Assembly: GCF_018069625.1 (NCBI RefSeq)
Contig: NZ_CP072941.1
Coordinates: 1,550,001-1,614,000, forward strand
DNA: 64,000 bases
From: Streptomyces yatensis
Lineage (GTDB): Bacteria > Actinomycetota > Actinomycetes > Streptomycetales > Streptomycetaceae
Direction: 5' to 3'
Shown here piece by piece: positions 9,540 through 17,616 of the stretch (position 1 is its first letter; each line of letters opens with the position of its first letter). A program made the translations under genes and the position numbers. The notes beneath the pieces were generated by a model, which saw only the letters and a list, made by a program, of their open reading frames with translations, had not been told where the DNA came from and did not search any database.

Positions 9540-10394
9540 ATGGCGCGCCCCGTCACCGTCGGACTGGACGGTTCCCCCGAGAGTCTGGCCGCCGCCGGCT
9601 GGGCGGCGCACGAGGCCTGTTCGCGCGACGCGCCGCTGCGGCTGGTGAACGCGTGGCCGGGCCCCGATCAGAAAGATCTGACTCCGGGCCGGGAGGCCGG
9701 CTGGCACTACTGGGCCGAACGCGCCCTGGACTCGGCGCGGGCCGAGCTGGACGCCGCCCACCCGGACATGGCGATCCTCACCGACCAGATCCCCGGGCGG
9801 CCCGCGCCCGTTCTGCTGGCCGAGGCGGAGCGCGCCCAGCTGGTGGTGGTGGGGTCCCGCTCGATCGGCGCGGTCGCCGGGTTCTTCCTCGGCTCCGTCG
9901 GCCTGGAGCTCGCCGCACGCGCCGTGACCCCCGTGGTCCTGGTGCGGGCGGACGCGCACGAGGAGCGGCAGGGCGATGTGGTGGTCGGGGTGGAGCCGGG
10001 CGAGCCGGGCGACGACATCCTGGAGTTCGCCTTCGACGCCGCGGCCCGCCGCGCCGGTGTGCTGCGGGCGGTGTACGCCAGCCGGGTCCCCGCCATCCGG
10101 GGCGACGCCCCGTGGGTGGTGGACGTGGGGCTGAGCGACGCGCGCAAGGAGTCCGAGCATGCGCTGGGCGAGGTGCTGGCGCCGTGGCGGGACAAGTACT
10201 CCGAGGTGCGGGTCTTCGAGGAGATCGCGTCGGAGAGCCCGGCCCGGCAGCTGGTGGGCGCGGCGGCCGGGACGGCGCTGATGGTGGTGGGCCGCGGTCC
10301 GCGCCAGGTGGGGTTCGGCCCCCGGCTGGGACCGGTCACCCAGGCGGTGGCGCACCACGCCGCCTGCCCGGTCGCGATCGTGCCCCAGCGATGA
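9540..10394 (+). CDS. Universal stress protein, tandem UspA domains
   Basis: A 284-residue double Usp. Domain 1: RPVTVGLDGSPESLAAAGWA with GSRSIGAVAGFFLGSVG. Domain 2: DVVVGVEPGEPGDDILEFAF, ending GRGPRQVGFGPRLGPVTQ and CPVAIVPQR. ATG at 9540 follows GGAAGGAGA at good spacing, which rules out the longer upstream frame. It is the first gene of a same-strand train (usp, adh, usp, pncB, CBS-BON). Like its neighbours it is a probable hypoxia or stasis protein; the specific role is unknown. Confidence 0.9.
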   Translation: MARPVTVGLDGSPESLAAAGWAAHEACSRDAPLRLVNAWPGPDQKDLTPGREAGWHYWAERALDSARAELDAAHPDMAILTDQIPGRPAPVLLAEAERAQLVVVGSRSIGAVAGFFLGSVGLELAARAVTPVVLVRADAHEERQGDVVVGVEPGEPGDDILEFAFDAAARRAGVLRAVYASRVPAIRGDAPWVVDVGLSDARKESEHALGEVLAPWRDKYSEVRVFEEIASESPARQLVGAAAGTALMVVGRGPRQVGFGPRLGPVTQAVAHHAACPVAIVPQR

Positions 10395-10496
10395 GACCTC
10401 GGGGAGCCCGGCCGCCTCACCACCCACCGCGCGACGAGACGGCCGAGAACCGCGGCGGAAGCCGAAGGCGAACAACCGCAGGAGAGGGAAACGGCC

Positions 10497-11564
10497 ATGA
10501 AAGCACTCGTCTTCCACGGGCCGGAGCGGTCCTCCTGGCAGGAGGTGCCCGACCCGGAACTCGAAGCCAGCACCGACGCGATCGTCCGGATCGGCACCAC
10601 GACCATCTGCGGCACCGATCTGCATATCCTCCGCGGCGAGCTGCCGGACGTCAGCCCCGGCAGGGTGCTCGGCCACGAGGGGGTCGGCGAGGTCGTCGAG
10701 ACCGGTGCCGATGTCCGCGGGGTCCGTCCCGGCGACCGGGTGCTGCTCTCCTGCATCTCGGCCTGCGGCCACTGCCGCTTCTGCCGGGAGCGCAACTACG
10801 GACAGTGCCGTGACGGCGGGGGCTGGATCCTCGGGCGCATGATCGACGGCACCCAGGCCGAGTACGTACGGGTGCCGTTCGCCGATCTGTCCACCCATCC
10901 GCTGACGGGGTCGGCCGAGAGCCATGACGCCGTGCTGCTGGCGGATGTCTTCCCCACCGCCTACGAGGTGGGCGTCCTCAACGGCCGGGTGGGGCCGGGC
11001 GATACGGTCGTGGTGGTGGGCGCCGGGCCGGTCGGGCTGGCCTCGATCGCCACGGCGCACTTCTTCTCGCCCGGCCGGATCATCTCCGTCGATCCGGATC
11101 CGGCCCGGCTGGACGCCGCCAAGCGGGTCGGCGCCGACGCGGTGGCGGATTCCGCCGAGGATCCGGAGCGGCTGGTCGGCGATCTCACCGATGGGCTCGG
11201 CGCCGATGTGGTGATCGAGGCCGTCGGGAGCCCGCGGAGCTTCGAGACCTGCACCCGGATGGTGCGGCCCGGCGGCCGGATCGCCAATGTCGGGGTGCAC
11301 GCCCGGCCCGCGACGCTGCATCTCGAAGAGCTGTGGATCAAGAACGTGACGATTACCACCGGGCTGGTCGACACCTTCTCCACCCCCACCCTGCTCTCCC
11401 TGCTGGCCGCCGGGCGGCTGCCCGCCTCCGCGCTGATCACCCATCTCTTCGAACTGGACCAGATGGAGGAGGCGTACGACGTCTTCGCCCGCGCGGCCGA
11501 CACCGGCGCGATCAAGATCGCGATCGGCGAGGCCGCCCGTCCGCTGGTGGCCCGGGGGACGTGA
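10497..11564 (+). CDS. Zinc-dependent alcohol dehydrogenase (MDR family)
   Basis: A 355-residue medium-chain dehydrogenase. Catalytic zinc residues are in TTTICGTDLHIL (Cys about 38) and GHEGVGEVVE (His-Glu). The structural zinc loop is CGHCRFCRERNYGQC, with four cysteines. The Rossmann motif is VVVGAGPVGLASIA, followed by the NAD-selecting acidic residue in SVDPDPARL. It would interconvert alcohols and aldehydes with NAD(H); the substrate cannot be read. ATG at 10497 has a GGAGAGGG RBS. Lying between two usp genes in a DosR-like island, it could recycle NADH when respiration stalls, which is inference. Confidence 0.9.
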   Translation: MKALVFHGPERSSWQEVPDPELEASTDAIVRIGTTTICGTDLHILRGELPDVSPGRVLGHEGVGEVVETGADVRGVRPGDRVLLSCISACGHCRFCRERNYGQCRDGGGWILGRMIDGTQAEYVRVPFADLSTHPLTGSAESHDAVLLADVFPTAYEVGVLNGRVGPGDTVVVVGAGPVGLASIATAHFFSPGRIISVDPDPARLDAAKRVGADAVADSAEDPERLVGDLTDGLGADVVIEAVGSPRSFETCTRMVRPGGRIANVGVHARPATLHLEELWIKNVTITTGLVDTFSTPTLLSLLAAGRLPASALITHLFELDQMEEAYDVFARAADTGAIKIAIGEAARPLVARGT

Positions 11565-11581
11565 GCGGGGAGGTGACGCGC

Positions 11582-12406
11582 ATGAGAGCGCCCATCGTCG
11601 TCGGCGTCGACGGTTTCGCCGAGAGCCCGCCGGCCGCACACTGGGCGGCCCGCGAGGCGCTGCTGCGGGATCTGCGGCTGCGTCTGATCCACGCCTGGAA
11701 CCCGCCGTCGCCCGAGGCCCCGGCCCTCCCCCACGAGGACGATCTGAACTACTGGGCGCAGCGCTTCCTGACCGACCTGGTGGGCGAGTTGCGCGACGCC
11801 CATCCGGGGCTGCGGGTCTCGGCCGAGCTGGTGCCGCGCGAGACCGTGCCCGCCCTGCTGGACGCGGCCAGGGACGCCGAGATGCTGGTGCTCGGCTCGC
11901 GCGGCCGCGGCACCCCCGGTGGCTTCCTGCTCGGATCGACCGGCCGCCATGTGCTGGCGCACGGGGAACGGCCGGTGGTCATGGTGCACGCCGACGACCA
12001 GCCGCTGACCGCCGATGTGACCGTCGGGGTGCGCCTGCGGGGGGCGAGCGAGGAGACGCTGCGGTTCGCCTTCGACGCCGCCGCCCGGCGCGGCGGCGCC
12101 CTGCGTGCCGTACACGCGGGCGCGGGTACGGGCACGGGCGCGCCGGAAGCGGAGGAAGCCGCGGCGGCGGACGCGCTGGACGCGGCGCTGCGCCCCTGGC
12201 GGGAGAAGTACCCCGGGGTGCCGGTGGCGGAGGCCCTCACCTCCGAGCGCCCGGCCCTCGGGGTGATGCACACCGCGCCGGGCTCCGGGCTGCTCGTGCT
12301 GGGCCGCGAGGAGACGGAGCCGGCCCCCGTCCCCCACCTGGGCTCGGTGATCCACGCGGCGGTGCACCACGCGCCGTGCCCGGTGGCGGTCGTCCCGTGC
12401 AGCTGA
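11582..12406 (+). CDS. Universal stress protein, tandem UspA domains
   Basis: A 274-residue double Usp. Domain 1 has APIVVGVDGFAESPPAAHWA and GSRGRGTPGGFLLGSTG. Domain 2 has VTVGVRLRGASEETLRFAFD and ends HHAPCPVAVVPCS. ATG at 11582 follows GGGGAGGTGACGCGC, 17 bp after adh, so it is in the same transcript. The second domain is shorter than in the other three usp genes and has an Ala/Gly-rich stretch (GAGTGTGAPEAEEAAAADA). The stop codon is inside a tandem duplication listed separately. Confidence 0.88.
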   Translation: MRAPIVVGVDGFAESPPAAHWAAREALLRDLRLRLIHAWNPPSPEAPALPHEDDLNYWAQRFLTDLVGELRDAHPGLRVSAELVPRETVPALLDAARDAEMLVLGSRGRGTPGGFLLGSTGRHVLAHGERPVVMVHADDQPLTADVTVGVRLRGASEETLRFAFDAAARRGGALRAVHAGAGTGTGAPEAEEAAAADALDAALRPWREKYPGVPVAEALTSERPALGVMHTAPGSGLLVLGREETEPAPVPHLGSVIHAAVHHAPCPVAVVPCS

Positions 12407-12441
12407 TGTCCGAAGGGACGTGTAGCTGATGTCCGAAGGGA
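12401..12441. repeat. Tandem 18-bp duplication at usp stop
   Basis: AGCTGATGTCCGAAGGGA occurs at 12401-12418 and 12424-12441, a 23-bp period. The first copy supplies the usp stop codon TGA. The second sits just before the SD of the pncB start. Recent duplication, possibly affecting translational coupling. Confidence 0.75.
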
Positions 12442-12453
12442 GGCGGGAGTGAC

Positions 12454-13812
12454 GTGTCGGAGGCGATGACCACCGACCTCTACGAGGCGACGATGGCCCT
12501 GTCGTATCTGCGCGAGGGCATGACCGGCCCGGCCACCTTCGACCTCTACGCCCGCGACGTGCCGCCCGAGCGGGGCTTCCTGGTCGCCGCGGGCCTGGAG
12601 CCGGCGCTGGACTTTCTGTCCGGCTTCCGTGTGGAGGCCGAGGACGTGGCGGCGTTCGCCGAGGCGATGCACCGTCCGTCCGAGGATCTGGAACCCCTGC
12701 TGGGGCTCGGCTTCGACGGCGAGGTGCGGGCGGTGCCCGAGGGGCGGATCGTCCTGGCCGGGGAGCCGCTGCTGGAGCTGACCGCGCCACTGCCGCAGGC
12801 TCAGCTGGTCGAGACGTATCTGATGGGACAGCTGAGCCATCAGACCACCATCGCCTCCAAGGCGGCCCGGTGCGTGCTGGCCGCGGAGGGGCGCCCGGTG
12901 GTGGACTTCTCGCTGCGCCGCACCCACGGCCCCGGGGCCGGGATGCAGTCGGCGCGGTTGAGCGCGATGACCGGGTTCACGGCGACCAGCAATGTGGCGG
13001 CGGCCGCCGCGTACGGGATCGAGGCCAGCGGGACGATGGCGCATGCGTACATCGAGGCGTTCCCTGACGAGGAGACCGCGTTCCGCGCGTTCGCCCGTAC
13101 CCATCCCGGACCGGTCACCTTCCTGGTGGACACCTACGACACCGCGACCGGGGTGGCCACCGCGGCCCGGGTGCTGCGCGAGCTGGAATCCGGGCCCGGT
13201 GGCGCGATCCGGCTGGACAGCGGCGACCTGGGCGAACAGGCGGTGCGGGCGCGGGCGATCCTCGACGCGGCGGGGCTGCCCGAGGTGCGGATCGTGGCGA
13301 GCGGCGGGCTCGACGAATACGCCCTGGAGGAGCTGGTCCACTCGGGCGCGCCGATCGATGTCTTCGCCGTGGGCACCCGGATGGGGGTGTCGGCCGACGC
13401 CGCCGCCCTCGACACCGCGTACAAGCTGGTCGCCTACGACGGGACCCCGGTGATGAAACTGTCCTCGGCCAAGGCCACCGCCCCCGGGACCAAGCAGGTC
13501 TGGCGCCGCCCCGGCTACGCCGATGTGATCGGCGAACGCGACGAGCTTCCCCCGGGCGGCGGCGCGCCACTGCTGGAGACCGTGATGCGGGAGGGCAGAC
13601 GCACCGGAGCCCCCGACACCCTCGACCGCGCGCGGCGGCGGTTCGCCACCGAACTCGCGGGGCTGCCGCCGCACGCCCGGCGGATCCGCCACCCGGTCCC
13701 GCCCCGGCCGGCCACCTCCGCCGGGCTGGCCGGGCTCGCGGGGCGGGTGCGCCACCGCATCGCGCACCGGCTGGCGGCCGGCGGCGAGGCGGGCGGAAGA
13801 CAGGCAGCGTGA
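12454..13812 (+). CDS. pncB: Nicotinate phosphoribosyltransferase
   Basis: Converts nicotinate and PRPP (with ATP) to nicotinate mononucleotide in NAD salvage. The 452-residue protein begins MSEAMTTDLYEATMALSYLR (the TDLYELTM-type N-terminus of the family). It has FDLYARDVPPERGFLVAAGL, DFSLRRTHGPGAGMQSAR, the PRPP-contact ATSNVAAAAAYGI, and AIRLDSGDLGEQAVRARAIL with IVASGGLDEY. GTG at 12454 follows GGGAGGCGGGAG. It is in the usp/adh train, consistent with NAD maintenance in low-oxygen survival, and its stop overlaps the region of the next gene. Confidence 0.93.
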   Translation: MSEAMTTDLYEATMALSYLREGMTGPATFDLYARDVPPERGFLVAAGLEPALDFLSGFRVEAEDVAAFAEAMHRPSEDLEPLLGLGFDGEVRAVPEGRIVLAGEPLLELTAPLPQAQLVETYLMGQLSHQTTIASKAARCVLAAEGRPVVDFSLRRTHGPGAGMQSARLSAMTGFTATSNVAAAAAYGIEASGTMAHAYIEAFPDEETAFRAFARTHPGPVTFLVDTYDTATGVATAARVLRELESGPGGAIRLDSGDLGEQAVRARAILDAAGLPEVRIVASGGLDEYALEELVHSGAPIDVFAVGTRMGVSADAAALDTAYKLVAYDGTPVMKLSSAKATAPGTKQVWRRPGYADVIGERDELPPGGGAPLLETVMREGRRTGAPDTLDRARRRFATELAGLPPHARRIRHPVPPRPATSAGLAGLAGRVRHRIAHRLAAGGEAGGRQAA

Positions 13813-13826
13813 CCAAGGAGGATGCC

Positions 13827-14492
13827 GTGCCCCGGAGTGCGCACATTGTGAGCGATGTGATGACCCATACCGTCGTCGCCGTCGGCCGCGAAGCGCCGTT
13901 CAAGGAGATCGTCAGAACGCTGGAGCAGTGGCGGGTGAGCGCCCTGCCGGTGCTGGAGGGCGAGGGGCGGGTCATCGGCGTGGTCTCGGAGGCGGATCTG
14001 CTGCCCAAGGAGGAGTTCCGCGACAGCGATCCGGCGCGGGTGGCGCAGCTGCCCGACCTCCCCGGTGTCGCCAAGGCGGGCGCGGTGACGGCGGATGAGC
14101 TGATGACGTCCCCCGCCATCACCGTCCACGCGAGCGCGACGCTCGCCGAGGCCGCGCGGATCATGACCCATAAGCGGGTCAAACGGCTCCCGGTGGTGGA
14201 CGAGGAGGGCCGCCTGGAGGGCATCGTCAGCCGCGCCGACCTGCTGAAGGTGTTTCTGCGGCCGGACGACGACATCGAGGAGGAGGTGCGCCGCGAGGTG
14301 GTGGCCCATCTCTTCCCGGCCGCGGGGGAAACGGTCCGGGTGAGCGTGAACGAGGGCGTGGTCACCCTGACCGGCCGGGTCAAGGAGGCCGTTCTCATCC
14401 CGGCGGCGGCCCGTCTCATCCGGGCGATCGAGGGCGTGGTCGACTTCGACAACCAACTTACGGCGGCGCCTCATACGGCCCAGCGGCGGTAG
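13827..14492 (+). CDS. CBS-pair protein with C-terminal BON domain
   Basis: A 221-residue paralogue of the protein at 7350. CBS 1: SDVMTHTVVAVGREAPFKEI with VSALPVLEGEGRVIGVVSEA. CBS 2: LMTSPAITVHASATLAEAAR with VKRLPVVDEEGRLEGIVSRA. BON: VRVSVNEGVVTLTGRVKEAV. I chose GTG 13827 because AAGGAGG lies five bases upstream. A GTG at 13809 overlapping the pncB stop (GTGA) would add six residues. Last gene of the plus-strand train. Both CBS-BON proteins share the LRPDD linker (KVFLRPDDDIEEEVR here). Ligand unknown. Confidence 0.9.
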   Translation: MPRSAHIVSDVMTHTVVAVGREAPFKEIVRTLEQWRVSALPVLEGEGRVIGVVSEADLLPKEEFRDSDPARVAQLPDLPGVAKAGAVTADELMTSPAITVHASATLAEAARIMTHKRVKRLPVVDEEGRLEGIVSRADLLKVFLRPDDDIEEEVRREVVAHLFPAAGETVRVSVNEGVVTLTGRVKEAVLIPAAARLIRAIEGVVDFDNQLTAAPHTAQRR

Positions 14493-14581
14493 GGATTCGG
14501 CCCGGCGACACTCCTACCGGCCCACGCCGCCCCAGGCTCGGCGGCGGCGCTCGATCAGCCGCCACAGCCGCTGCCGCAGTC

Positions 14582-14624
14582 GCCACTGCCACTGCCACTG
14601 CCACTGCCACTGCCACTGCCACTG
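14582..14624. repeat. GCCACT hexanucleotide tandem repeat, 7 copies
   Basis: Seven perfect GCCACT units (the ACTG steps begin at 14585, 14591, 14597, 14603, 14609, 14615 and 14621). Slippage-prone microsatellite. On the minus strand it would read (Gly-Ser)n or (Gln-Trp)n depending on frame. Confidence 0.9.
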
Positions 14625-14842
14625 CCGGTCGGGACGTCCAACGGCACCGGTCGGTTGTTGGGTGCGGGTTTCGTTTCGCGCCTTCGGCGCCATTGAGCAG
14701 CGGGGCAGGAGGCCTGGGAGCGCGGGCCTCGCCGCCGACCGCCGGGCCGGTGGGGGCAGGGCCGGTGACGGCTTCCGTGCTCGGTGTCCGGAGCCTCTCC
14801 GGACCGCGGTTCGGCGGGGTCCGGCACCCCCTTCCGAAAATT

Positions 14843-14872
14843 GCTTGATCTGGCGCAACTGATTCATCAAGC
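14843..14872. promoter_or_regulatory. FNR/CRP-like half-site inside inverted repeat
   Basis: GCTTGAT (14843-14849) and ATCAAGC (14866-14872) form a seven-base inverted repeat. Within it, TTGATCTGGCGCAA (14845-14858) resembles an FNR/ANR box (TTGAT-N4-ATCAA, degenerate right half). It is an AT-richer patch in very GC-rich DNA. Function is speculative. Confidence 0.35.
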
Positions 14873-14984
14873 GATGCCCAAAGCCCCGCCGGGTCCGCCA
14901 CGCCGGGGTCCTCTCGGGAGCGCGCGCCCCGGCTGCGGCGGCCAGCGGCGGCAAACGCGAAACCGGCCGGGCACGGCCATCGCC

Positions 14985-15566
14985 TCACCGGATGTGGCGG
15001 CTCCAGCGGGGGCCGACCTCGGCCCAGGCGCGGCCCCATTCCTGGGTGCGGGCGCGGTCCAGGCGCCAGCGCGCCACACCGCGTCCGGCCAGCGAGATCG
15101 CGCCCACGCCCGCCGCGGCCGACGTTCCGGCGAGCACCGCGCGGGTGGCGATCTGCTCGGGGGTGGGCGGCCGCTGGACCAGGCGGCCCCGGTCGTCGGT
15201 CCAGACCTCGGTGGCGGTGCCCGCCTTGCTGCCGTCGTGGACCCGGGCCGTGCCGGTGTGGACGGTGCCGTCGGGGCCGGTCCACCGGACGATCGCGCGC
15301 ACCTGGCCGGTGGTGGACCCGTCGCCCGCGGGCTGCGCGACGGGCGCGTCCTCCTTCAGGACCGCCGGCACCCGGTGCCGGTCCGCCCGCTCCTGCCGCA
15401 GCGACGTGTCCACGGCGGTGCCCGCGGCCACCCCCGCCGCCGGGCCGCCGACCGCCATCACCAGGCCGGTGACCAGTACGACCCACGCCTCGATCACATC
15501 CGAGCGGCGTCTGAGCGGGTTGCGACGCCACCGCCATGTCCGCCGCCCCCGCACTTCCGTGCCCAT
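14985..15566 (-). CDS. Rv1733c-like two-helix membrane protein
   Basis: A 193-residue protein with an Arg-rich N-terminus ([16 protein letters not shown]) and a first membrane segment ([20 protein letters not shown]). A roughly 100-residue extracytoplasmic region follows ([45 protein letters not shown]). A second membrane segment ([19 protein letters not shown]) and a basic tail complete it. This layout matches the Rv1733c family, whose founding member is a DosR-regulon protein of M. tuberculosis; the function is unknown. ATG at 15566 has only a weak SD. It diverges from the response regulator across two OsdR-like dyads. Confidence 0.75.
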   Translation of the reverse strand: MGTEVRGRRTWRWRRNPLRRRSDVIEAWVVLVTGLVMAVGGPAAGVAAGTAVDTSLRQERADRHRVPAVLKEDAPVAQPAGDGSTTGQVRAIVRWTGPDGTVHTGTARVHDGSKAGTATEVWTDDRGRLVQRPPTPEQIATRAVLAGTSAAAGVGAISLAGRGVARWRLDRARTQEWGRAWAEVGPRWSRHIR

Positions 15567-15602
15567 GTCGCGACCGTCGCACGCGCGGGGAGGGCGGGAC
15601 GA

Positions 15603-15637
15603 GGGCCGGGCAGCCCCCTTGAGGGCCCGTTCGGCCC
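15603..15637. promoter_or_regulatory. Two OsdR/DosR-like dyads 20 bp apart
   Basis: GGGCCGGGCAGCCC (15603-15616) and GGGCCCGTTCGGCCC (15623-15637), whose GGG starts are exactly 20 bp apart. They lie between divergent genes for the Rv1733c-like protein and the DosR-like regulator, so autoregulation is plausible. Same motif as at 7214-7275 and 9175-9189. Confidence 0.6.
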
Positions 15638-15713
15638 TGGTACCGCCCTGACCTGCTGCGCCACGATTCCCACCGGGGGCAGGGCGGACGGCGGACGAAC
15701 AGTGCGAGAGCCC

Positions 15714-16409
15714 ATGACCGAGAGACGAGCGACACCGGCGACACCGATCAGGGTGTTCGTACTCGACGACCACGAGGTCGTCCGGCGCGGACTGCACGAT
15801 CTCCTGGACGCCGAACCGGACATCGAGGTGGTCGGCGACGCGGGAACCGTGGACCACGCGCTGGCCCGGGGCCCGGCGCTGCGGCCCGATGTGGCCATCC
15901 TGGACGTCCGGCTGCCGGACGGGGACGGCATCACGGTCTGCCGCGAGTTGCGCTCCCGGATGCCGGACCTGGCCTGTCTGATGCTGACCTCGTTCGACGA
16001 CGACGATGCCCTGCTGGACGCGATCATGGCCGGGGCGGCGGGCTATGTGCTCAAGCAGATCAAGGGGTCGGACCTGGTCTCGGCGGTGCGCACCGTGGCC
16101 TCCGGCCAGTCGATGCTGGACCCGGCCACCACCGCCCGGCTGATGAGCACCCTGCGGGGTGACACCGCCCCGCAGGAGCCCAGGGACGAGGTGCTGGCCG
16201 GGCTGTCCCCGCGCGAGCGGGAAATCCTGGTGCTGATCGGCGACGGGCTCACCAACCGGCAGATCGGCAAGCGGCTCTTCCTGTCCGAGAAGACGGTCAA
16301 GAACCACATCTCCCGGCTGCTGGCCAAGCTGGGCGTGGAGCGCCGTATCCAGGCGGCGGTGCTGGCGACCCACTCGGCCCCGTCACCCGGCGACGACCAT
16401 CCGGGATGA
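15714..16409 (+). CDS. DosR/OsdR-like NarL-family response regulator
   Basis: A 231-residue response regulator. The receiver domain (about residues 12-130) has the acidic pocket [13 protein letters not shown], phosphoacceptor Asp64 in [14 protein letters not shown], Thr92 in LTSFDDD and Lys114 in GYVLKQIKG. The C-terminal LuxR-type HTH is [20 protein letters not shown] then [19 protein letters not shown] and ERRIQAA, very close to mycobacterial DosR. ATG at 15714 follows GCGAGAG. It is likely phosphorylated by the GAF histidine kinase at 17617 and to activate the surrounding usp/CBS/acg genes. Equivalent to the OsdK/OsdR system described in S. coelicolor; orthology is inferred from sequence and context. 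Confidence 0.92.
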   Translation: MTERRATPATPIRVFVLDDHEVVRRGLHDLLDAEPDIEVVGDAGTVDHALARGPALRPDVAILDVRLPDGDGITVCRELRSRMPDLACLMLTSFDDDDALLDAIMAGAAGYVLKQIKGSDLVSAVRTVASGQSMLDPATTARLMSTLRGDTAPQEPRDEVLAGLSPREREILVLIGDGLTNRQIGKRLFLSEKTVKNHISRLLAKLGVERRIQAAVLATHSAPSPGDDHPG

Positions 16410-16504
16410 CCGGGCCCGGAAGCCGCACAGACCCGTCCGTACCCCTCAACCGCCCCGATCCTGACCGCCCACCACCGCTGACGGCCCACCGGCGAGGAGA
16501 CCCC

Positions 16505-17548
16505 ATGCAGCCCGCAATGCTCGACGCGGCGATCCTGGAGAAGCTGATCTCCGCGGCCGTGGCCGCCCCGTCGATGCACAACACCCAGCCGTGGCGCTAT
16601 CGGCTGAACCCCGACACCGTCACGCTGGAGGTCCGGGCCGCCCCCGAGCGGGCGCTGCGGTACGCCGATCCGATGGGCCGGGCGCTGAGCGTCTCCGCCG
16701 GGGCCGCCGTGTTCAATCTGCGGGTCGCCGTGGCCCACTTCGGCTGGGACCCGGTGGTCCGGCTGCTGCCGTACCGGTCGCAGCCCGATCTGCTGGCCAC
16801 GGTGCGCCTGGCCGCGTCGCCCCACGACGGCGCCGGGCACGGTGCCCCGCACCACGGCGGCCGGCACGGTGCCCCGCACGGCGCCCCGCCCGACGATCTG
16901 TACGACGTCATCTGGCGGCGGCACAGCAGCCGCTCCCCCTTCTCCGGGCGCCGACTGCCGCCCCGGGTGCTGTACGAACTGGCGGAGGCGGCGCGGGCAC
17001 ACGGGGCCACGCTGTGGCTGGCGGGCCCCGAGGAGACCTCGCGGCTGCTGCGGCTGACCGCCGAGGCGGAACGGCGCATCTCGGGGGATCCGCGCCGGCT
17101 CGCCGAGAGCCGCGAATGGGTCCGCGAGACCGGGCCGTACGGCATCCCGGCGGCCGCCCTCGGGCCACGGGACGTCACCGGGCGGCTGCCGATGCGCGAC
17201 TACCTCGGCCCGGGGCCGGACGGCCGCCGGGGCGGTGGTTCACCCGCCGCGGCGTTCGAGAGCCATCCGGCCATCGCCGTGCTGGCCACGGACCAGGACC
17301 GGCGCACCGACTGGCTACGGGCCGGGCAGGCGCTGGAACACGTGCTGCTGCTGGCGACCTCGTACACGGTCCGGGCCTCCCTGCTGCACCAGGCGCTGGA
17401 GTGGTCGGATCTGCGGTGGTCGCTGGGCGACGCCCACCGGGCGCCGGGCCATGTGCAGATGCTGATCCGGCTGGGTTACGGACCGGTCGGGCCGGCCACT
17501 CCGCGTGGCGGGGCGGCCGAGATCCTGGACGGGGGCCGCGGCCGCTGA
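16505..17548 (+). CDS. Acg-family FMN-binding nitroreductase-like protein
   Basis: A 347-residue protein of the Acg (Rv2032) type, an atypical nitroreductase with a duplicated fold that binds FMN; in mycobacteria it is DosR-controlled and may sequester flavin. Visible landmarks are ILEKLISAAVAAPSMHNTQP with WRYRL (FMN-phosphate region), RALRYADPMGRALSVSAGAA, the middle-domain start YDVIWRRHSSRSPFSGRRL and the C-terminal VQMLIRLGYGP. A His/Gly/Ala-rich linker lies near residues 113-130 (HDGAGHGAPHHGGRHGAP). ATG at 16505 has GAGGAGA upstream. It follows the response regulator by 95 bp and converges on the kinase. Confidence 0.88.
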   Translation: MQPAMLDAAILEKLISAAVAAPSMHNTQPWRYRLNPDTVTLEVRAAPERALRYADPMGRALSVSAGAAVFNLRVAVAHFGWDPVVRLLPYRSQPDLLATVRLAASPHDGAGHGAPHHGGRHGAPHGAPPDDLYDVIWRRHSSRSPFSGRRLPPRVLYELAEAARAHGATLWLAGPEETSRLLRLTAEAERRISGDPRRLAESREWVRETGPYGIPAAALGPRDVTGRLPMRDYLGPGPDGRRGGGSPAAAFESHPAIAVLATDQDRRTDWLRAGQALEHVLLLATSYTVRASLLHQALEWSDLRWSLGDAHRAPGHVQMLIRLGYGPVGPATPRGGAAEILDGGRGR

Positions 17549-17616
17549 GGCGGCACCACCAGGCGGCAAGCCCACCGCACGCATCACTACCGCAACGGCA
17601 GGCCCACCGCCTACGC

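Larger units (their letters stand above)
14493..14984. other. Intergenic region, convergent genes, repeats only
   Basis: No credible gene. It holds a weak stem (CGGTAGG 14487-14493 with CCTACCG 14513-14519), a hexanucleotide array, and an AT-richer patch with an inverted repeat. A minus-strand frame through the array would give a short Gly-Ser-repeat peptide ending DCGSGCGG, but it lacks a convincing start. Confidence 0.55.

Noticed and set aside
14555..14827. Small minus-strand frame ending in Gly-Ser repeats and DCGSGCGG
   Set aside because: It follows from the GCCACT microsatellite; no credible RBS/start and no conserved domain. Kept only as a note in the findings.
14514..14954. Minus-strand frame with QW repeats
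   Set aside because: Same microsatellite in another frame; not a gene.
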